The translations under genes and the position numbers were made by a program. Below are positions 60,293 to 64,000 of a stretch of DNA of 64,000 nucleotides, one piece after another (positions within the stretch are counted from its first letter, which is position 1; each line of letters starts with the position of its first letter). Below the pieces are notes generated by a model. That model had not been told where the DNA came from, did no database searches, and saw only the letters and a program-made list of their open reading frames with translations. Source of the DNA: Limosilactobacillus gastricus DSM 16045 (GTDB lineage Bacteria; Bacillota; Bacilli; Lactobacillales; Lactobacillaceae); contig NZ_AZFN01000003.1 in assembly GCF_001434365.1 (NCBI RefSeq), forward strand, positions 34,889 through 98,888, written 5' to 3'.

Positions 60293-61729
60293 ATGTCAGA
60301 AGAAGCACAAATTGGTGTTATTGGTTTAGCCGTTATGGGTAAGAACCTGGCGCTTAACATTGAAAGCCGCGGATTTACTGTTGGTGTTTACAACCGTCAC
60401 CGTAATCGGACTGACGAAATGATGAAGGACCACAGTGAAAAGAAGTTGGTACCAAGCTACACGATTGAAGACTTCGTTGACTCATTAGAAAAGCCTCGCC
60501 GGATCTTGATGATGGTTCAAGCTGGTAAAGGGACTGATGCGGTGATCGATGAATTACTTCCATTACTTGACAAGGGTGATGTCTTGATCGATGGTGGTAA
60601 CACTAACTTCCACGACACGATGGCACGGAATGCTAAGCTTGACGAATCTGGAATTAACTTCATCGGGATGGGTGTTTCCGGTGGTGAATTAGGTGCCTTA
60701 CAAGGTCCTTCATTGATGCCAGGTGGTCAAAAGGAAGCTTACGACTTGGTTGAACCTATCTTGACACAAATTGCTGCTAAAGCTGAAGATGGTAAGCCAT
60801 GTGTTACTTACATTGGTCCTAACGGTGCTGGTCACTATGTTAAGATGGTCCACAACGGAATCGAATATGGTGATGAAGAATTAATCGACGAAGCATACAA
60901 TGTAATGCGTAATGTCCTTGGTCTTTCAGTTGATGACATGGCTGACATCTTTGCTGACTGGAACAAGGGTGAATTGGACAGTTACCTTGTTGAAATCACT
61001 GCTGACATCTTAACTCGTAAGGATGACTTAGGTGACGACAAGACTAAGCCAATCGTTGACATGATTCTTGACCGTGGTGCTAACAAGGGTACTGGTAAGT
61101 GGAGTTCAGAAACTGCCCTTGATGGTGGTGCTCCTCAATCAGTTATCACGGAAGCTGTTTACGCTCGTTACATCTCAATGTTGAAGGACGAACGGGTTGC
61201 TGCAAGCAAGGCCCTTCCAGAAGATGTTGAAAGTGCTAACTTCACGGACGAAGAAAAGCAAGAATACATCGAAAAGGTTCGGGAAGCTCTATACTTCGGT
61301 AAGGTGATGAGTTACGCTCAAGGATTCGAACAAATGCGGATCGACTCAGAACGTTACGACTGGAACCTTCAATACGGTGAATTGGCTCAAATCTGGCGTG
61401 AAGGTTGTATCATTCGGGCCCAATTCTTACAAAAGATCACGGATGCTTTTGAAAAGGACCCAGAATTGAAGAACTTATTGCTTGATGACTACTTCAAGGA
61501 AATCACTAAGAAGTACCAAAAGGCTATCCGGGACGTTGTTGCTTTAGCTGTTAAGGCTGGTATTCCGGTTCCTGCCTTTGCAGCAGCTATTAGCTACTAC
61601 GACTCATACCGGGCTGAAGTGCTTCCTGCTAACTTGCTTCAAGCACAACGTGACTACTTCGGTGCTCACACCTACGAACGGACTGACCGTGATGGTAACT
61701 ACCACTACAGCTGGTACGAAGAACAATAA
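60293..61729 (+). CDS. gnd: 6-Phosphogluconate dehydrogenase, decarboxylating
   Basis: A 478-residue enzyme that makes ribulose-5-phosphate and CO2 from 6-phosphogluconate. It has the nucleotide site [16 protein letters not shown], the substrate loops [21 protein letters not shown] and [17 protein letters not shown]. Codon use is strongly biased to preferred codons, as for xfp. AAGGAG precedes the ATG. Confidence 0.97.
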   Translation: MSEEAQIGVIGLAVMGKNLALNIESRGFTVGVYNRHRNRTDEMMKDHSEKKLVPSYTIEDFVDSLEKPRRILMMVQAGKGTDAVIDELLPLLDKGDVLIDGGNTNFHDTMARNAKLDESGINFIGMGVSGGELGALQGPSLMPGGQKEAYDLVEPILTQIAAKAEDGKPCVTYIGPNGAGHYVKMVHNGIEYGDEELIDEAYNVMRNVLGLSVDDMADIFADWNKGELDSYLVEITADILTRKDDLGDDKTKPIVDMILDRGANKGTGKWSSETALDGGAPQSVITEAVYARYISMLKDERVAASKALPEDVESANFTDEEKQEYIEKVREALYFGKVMSYAQGFEQMRIDSERYDWNLQYGELAQIWREGCIIRAQFLQKITDAFEKDPELKNLLLDDYFKEITKKYQKAIRDVVALAVKAGIPVPAFAAAISYYDSYRAEVLPANLLQAQRDYFGAHTYERTDRDGNYHYSWYEEQ

Positions 61730-61752
61730 AAACATTCCTAAAACGTTTTTAA

Positions 61753-61778
61753 GCTCCCAAAGTTGGGAGCCTTTTTCT
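61753..61778 (+). terminator. Terminator of gnd
   Basis: GCTCCCAA-AG-TTGGGAGC followed by CTTTTTCT. Confidence 0.9.
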
Positions 61779-61783
61779 ATGCA

Positions 61784-61820
61784 GTAAAAAATGCTAGGCA
61801 ACTCCATCGTCTACCTAGCA
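61784..61820 (-). terminator. Terminator of the CPBP gene
   Basis: TGCTAGG/CCTAGCA with a 15-base loop and a TTTTTT tract on the minus strand. Confidence 0.75.
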
Positions 61821-61832
61821 CTAACATTGATT

Positions 61833-62516
61833 TTATAAAATTAGCAACATTGGAATGAATGCAACTACATTATTTAAGAAATGTACCCCAATCGAAAGTT
61901 TGATATTACCCGTTTTCCGATAGATAAAAGCTAAGACACACCCCAACGAAAAGTAAATCAAGAAACTATAAATGGTGGTACTTGCATGACAAGCCGAAAA
62001 TAAAGTGGCTGATAAGATAATTGGCCACCAGAATCGTTCATCTTTAAAGAATAAATTCATGATCAAGCCCCGAAAGATTAATTCTTCCACCACTGGAGCC
62101 ATAAAGACGAGTGAAATCACGACAAAAGTTACCGAAATCTTATTACCGTTCAGAATTTGATTTATCTGCATATCATTAGCCGTTTCCCCTTGATGAGCGA
62201 GAGCCTCATTTAACCAACTAAAGAAGGATACCAATCCCCGGCCAACGACTAAGCCACCCAAACCCCAGAGGACTTTCTTACCATTTGACATTGTCACGAC
62301 TGGCCAACGTCGATATTTGGGATAATAGGATGCGATCCACCAAATAATCAATCCATACGCGATCAGGGCTAAAGCACCAAAGAAAAGCTCTAACTGAATA
62401 TTTTTCTCACAGTTTCCCATGATCATCAGAAAAAACGGTGGGAATGAGATAACCAGATAAAGTAAGAACAACCACAGGACCCGAATCAGATAATCCGCCC
62501 TCGTCAATTTTTTCAT
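61833..62516 (-). CDS. CPBP-family intramembrane metalloprotease
   Basis: A 227-residue membrane protein with about six helices. The three CPBP motifs are visible: APVVEELIFRGLIMN (EExxxR, ~143-157), SACHASTT (H in helix, ~179-186) and VHFLNNVVAF (HxxxN, ~209-218). Family members cleave prenylated or other membrane proteins; in lactobacilli many sit near bacteriocin loci, but none is seen here. No partner gene. Confidence 0.87.
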   Translation of the reverse strand: MKKLTRADYLIRVLWLFLLYLVISFPPFFLMIMGNCEKNIQLELFFGALALIAYGLIIWWIASYYPKYRRWPVVTMSNGKKVLWGLGGLVVGRGLVSFFSWLNEALAHQGETANDMQINQILNGNKISVTFVVISLVFMAPVVEELIFRGLIMNLFFKDERFWWPIILSATLFSACHASTTIYSFLIYFSLGCVLAFIYRKTGNIKLSIGVHFLNNVVAFIPMLLIL

Positions 62517-62605
62517 AATGTTTCCCCCAATAATATTACCAAAGATTATTTAGATAATATCATAATAATTAGTGGAAACAAGCTGATTTTATATAATTAT
62601 TTATT

Positions 62606-63157
62606 TTATTGACTTTGCGGGATACAAGCTTGGATAATTTCCACCATCTCATCAATATCTTCATGGCAATCACGCCGCAACCAGCGACTGATCACTTGGG
62701 TAATTCCTGCCATGAAGAAACTACTCATATAACGAATTTTCTCTTCATCCATTACCCCATGCTTTTGATATCGTGGTCGGAAAATATTAGCGACCAATTG
62801 ATCAAAGCGATCCTGATGATGAAAGTCGCGTTGGTGGGTTAAATAGATTCGGTAAATTCGTGCATGATCACGCACAAACTGAAGATATGGTTTTAAGTAT
62901 TGCTCACTAACCAGGCTTTGATCCTCATTCGGTGAAACCGCAGCTTGATATGTCGCGAACTCCGCCCGGAATAACTCTACTAGATAATCATAGGCCTCTT
63001 CTAACAGATCATATTGATTATCATAGTAAGCATAGAAGGTGGAGCGATTTACTCCAGCGGTTTGGCAAATTTTACTTACCGAAATGTGATCAAAATCTGC
63101 TTCATCTAATAACAAGATCAGGGCTTGTTGTAATTTAATCTGCGCCTTAGTTGCCAT
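62606..63157 (-). CDS. TetR-family transcriptional regulator
   Basis: A 183-residue regulator with an N-terminal HTH (~10-55: FDHISVSKICQTAGVNRSTFYAYYDNQYDLLEEAY) and a C-terminal ligand/dimer domain resembling TetR_C_8 (DhaS-like). It starts 1 base after a small upstream gene and would be cotranscribed with it. Target genes are not evident. Confidence 0.87.
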   Translation of the reverse strand: MATKAQIKLQQALILLLDEADFDHISVSKICQTAGVNRSTFYAYYDNQYDLLEEAYDYLVELFRAEFATYQAAVSPNEDQSLVSEQYLKPYLQFVRDHARIYRIYLTHQRDFHHQDRFDQLVANIFRPRYQKHGVMDEEKIRYMSSFFMAGITQVISRWLRRDCHEDIDEMVEIIQACIPQSQ

Positions 63158-63158
63158 T

Positions 63159-63404
63159 TTACTGTTTCTCCTGATGGTGACGTTTGGATTCCTCAGCAGA
63201 CGCTTTTAAGCGCGCTTTCGCACTAGCGACATCTTCGCCGTCCCTGGTAAAGAAGCGGGCAATGAATTTATCGGAAATATTATTAAAACCATCCACGGCC
63301 ATCGTTTCCGTTCTTTGATAAGCCTTGGTCACACCCTGTTCAATTTGATGATGGGCGGTTACCACTTGCTTCGCGATTTTTTGATTTCTTTCGTTAATTG
63401 ACAT
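63159..63404 (-). CDS. Hypothetical small charged protein
   Basis: An 81-residue, highly charged protein without Cys, probably helical throughout (INERNQKIAKQVVTAHHQIEQGV). The centre has AYQRTETMAVDGFNNISDKFIARFF and the C-terminus is rich in Lys, Glu and His. Start at ATG 63404 behind GGAGGAAAG. Upstream of and adjacent to the TetR gene; the pairing occurs commonly in lactobacilli in my recollection, but no function is known. Confidence 0.65.
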   Translation of the reverse strand: MSINERNQKIAKQVVTAHHQIEQGVTKAYQRTETMAVDGFNNISDKFIARFFTRDGEDVASAKARLKASAEESKRHHQEKQ

Positions 63405-63501
63405 CTTTCTTTCCTCCAAAATGCTCTACTTTGATTATCTATACTATAACTAATAATCAATAATCTAAACACAACATCTTGATCAAAAAGTGTTGGCTAA
63501 C

Positions 63502-63528
63502 AAAAAAACGCCACCAAACAGGTGACGT
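63502..63528 (-). terminator. Terminator of the aquaporin gene
   Basis: ACGTCACC-TGTTT-GGTGGCGT followed by a seven-T tract on the minus strand. Confidence 0.85.
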
Positions 63529-63536
63529 CATCATGA

Positions 63537-63971
63537 TTATTTAACAAAGAACCGCGCACAGTAGGCTGCTAGAACTGCCCCAATTTCAGGTGCTAATAAG
63601 TAGACCCAGTAGTGACTGATTGCACTGCCACCAGCTAAGAGCGCCGGACCAAATGACCGTGCTGGGTTTAAGGAACCACCAGTTAAGTTCAAGCAAACAA
63701 TGATCAAGAAGGCTAAAGTGATCCCGATGATTAAGCCGGCCATCATCCCGTTACCAAAACGATCACTGGTTACCAATAAAATGATCAAGACAAACAAGAA
63801 GGTTGCTAAACATTCAACGATTAAAGCGGTGAATGATGAGATCTTCGTAAAATCAGTTTGTCCAAGAGCCGTGGTATCTTGGCCTAAAGCAGAGACAAAG
63901 TACTTTACAAAGCCAGAAGCCACAAGTGCCCCAATAAATTGGGAGATGATGTAGCCAATTGCATCGGCCCC
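63537..63971 (-). pseudogene. Aquaporin/glycerol facilitator, 5' part lost at IS-like junction
   Basis: The C-terminal ~144 residues of a MIP-family channel: part of helix 3, helices 4-6 and the second NPA loop SLNPARSFGPALLAGG (~102-117 of the fragment). The homologous frame runs back to GADAIGYIISQFIGAL and then meets a stop (TAA, 63972-63974) next to the sequence TGAACCCCCTAAGTTGG. The N-terminal half with the first NPA box is missing, so the channel is broken, unless the rest of the gene lies beyond an inserted element. Confidence 0.75.
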
Positions 63972-63978
63972 TTAGAAG

Positions 63979-64000
63979 TGAACCCCCTAAGTTGGACAGA
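63979..64000. mobile_element. End of an insertion sequence (IS3-like inverted repeat), cut by window edge
   Basis: The sequence starting TGAACCCCCTAAGTTGGAC interrupts the aquaporin frame, begins with TG as IS3-family ends do, and shares 17 bases with an inverted repeat 10 kb away. No transposase is visible because the window ends here. Confidence 0.6.

Noticed and set aside
61833..62516. Bacteriocin immunity role for the CPBP protease
   Set aside because: No double-glycine leader peptide, bacteriocin transporter or two-component system beside it.
1..64000. CRISPR arrays, tRNA and rRNA genes
   Set aside because: No regularly spaced repeats and no tRNA- or rRNA-like sequence seen on reading both strands; a tRNA could only be excluded firmly by a covariance search.
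1..64000. Prophage or conjugative element
   Set aside because: No integrase, terminase, capsid, relaxase or type IV secretion gene; the only mobile signs are the IS-like ends, the intergenic repeats and the Fic island.

Overview
The window looks like a chromosome segment from a low-to-moderate-GC Lactobacillaceae bacterium, probably one that uses the phosphoketolase pathway. The evidence is a highly codon-biased xylulose-5-phosphate phosphoketolase together with zwf, gnd, rpiA and a ribokinase; a C69 dipeptidase; SEC10/PgrA-type surface proteins, one with a KxYKxGKxW signal peptide; an LtaS-type lipoteichoic acid synthase; strong AGGAGG-type ribosome binding sites; several TTG starts; and regulation by T-box, TPP riboswitch and cre-like sites. 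I saw no rRNA, tRNA or CRISPR array. Species cannot be fixed by eye.

Layout. 1-9.7 kb: end of a prolyl aminopeptidase, a small hydrolase, a broken MFS transporter behind an attenuator-like leader, HAD and L,D-transpeptidase genes, a DHH phosphoesterase/ABC-F pair, a MATE pump, thioredoxin and a TerC protein. 9.8-17.9 kb: TetR-CorA pair, a four-gene glutamine/polar amino-acid ABC operon, a phosphoglycerate mutase-like gene, LTA synthase, and two copies of a shared intergenic repeat. 18-25.9 kb: orphan PTS_EIIC_2 protein, flavin NAD(P) oxidoreductase, nucleoside hydrolase/ogt, a TPP-riboswitch-controlled YkoEDC transporter, and an aldo/keto reductase. 26-32.9 kb: argGH with ArgR-like boxes, an OPA transporter-OsmC-LplA operon with a cre site, and an XRE-methyltransferase pair. 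33-36 kb: a structured intergenic stretch, two small unknown genes, usp, a decayed FtsX-type permease tail, and a Fic toxin/HTH-antitoxin module with a palindromic operator. 36-49.6 kb: rbsK, ptsI, yagU, rpiA, xfp, a HAD-GntR pair with a perfect palindrome before xfp, ybaK, a HELSH membrane protein, pepD, a divergent MDR/MarR pair with paired operators, and nrdI. 49.6-64 kb: two divergent SEC10/PgrA paralogues, hisS with T-box, a VOC protein, an MFS protein, zwf, a Gtf3-like glycosyltransferase, gnd, a CPBP protease, a TetR operon, and an aquaporin cut by what looks like the end of an IS element.

How the genes fit together. zwf, gnd, rpiA and xfp form the oxidative pentose/phosphoketolase route. 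cre-like sites stand before rpiA, ptsI, the phosphate-ester antiporter and the PTS_EIIC_2 gene, which suggests common carbon control. The least ordinary signals are the Fic/HTH-antitoxin island with its neighbouring gene relic, the 17-base identity between an inverted repeat after the surface-protein gene and the IS-like end at the right edge, the GntR-type palindrome before xfp, the Ile/Val leader in front of a broken transporter, the mosaic intergenic repeat pair, and an uncharacterised structured region near 33 kb.
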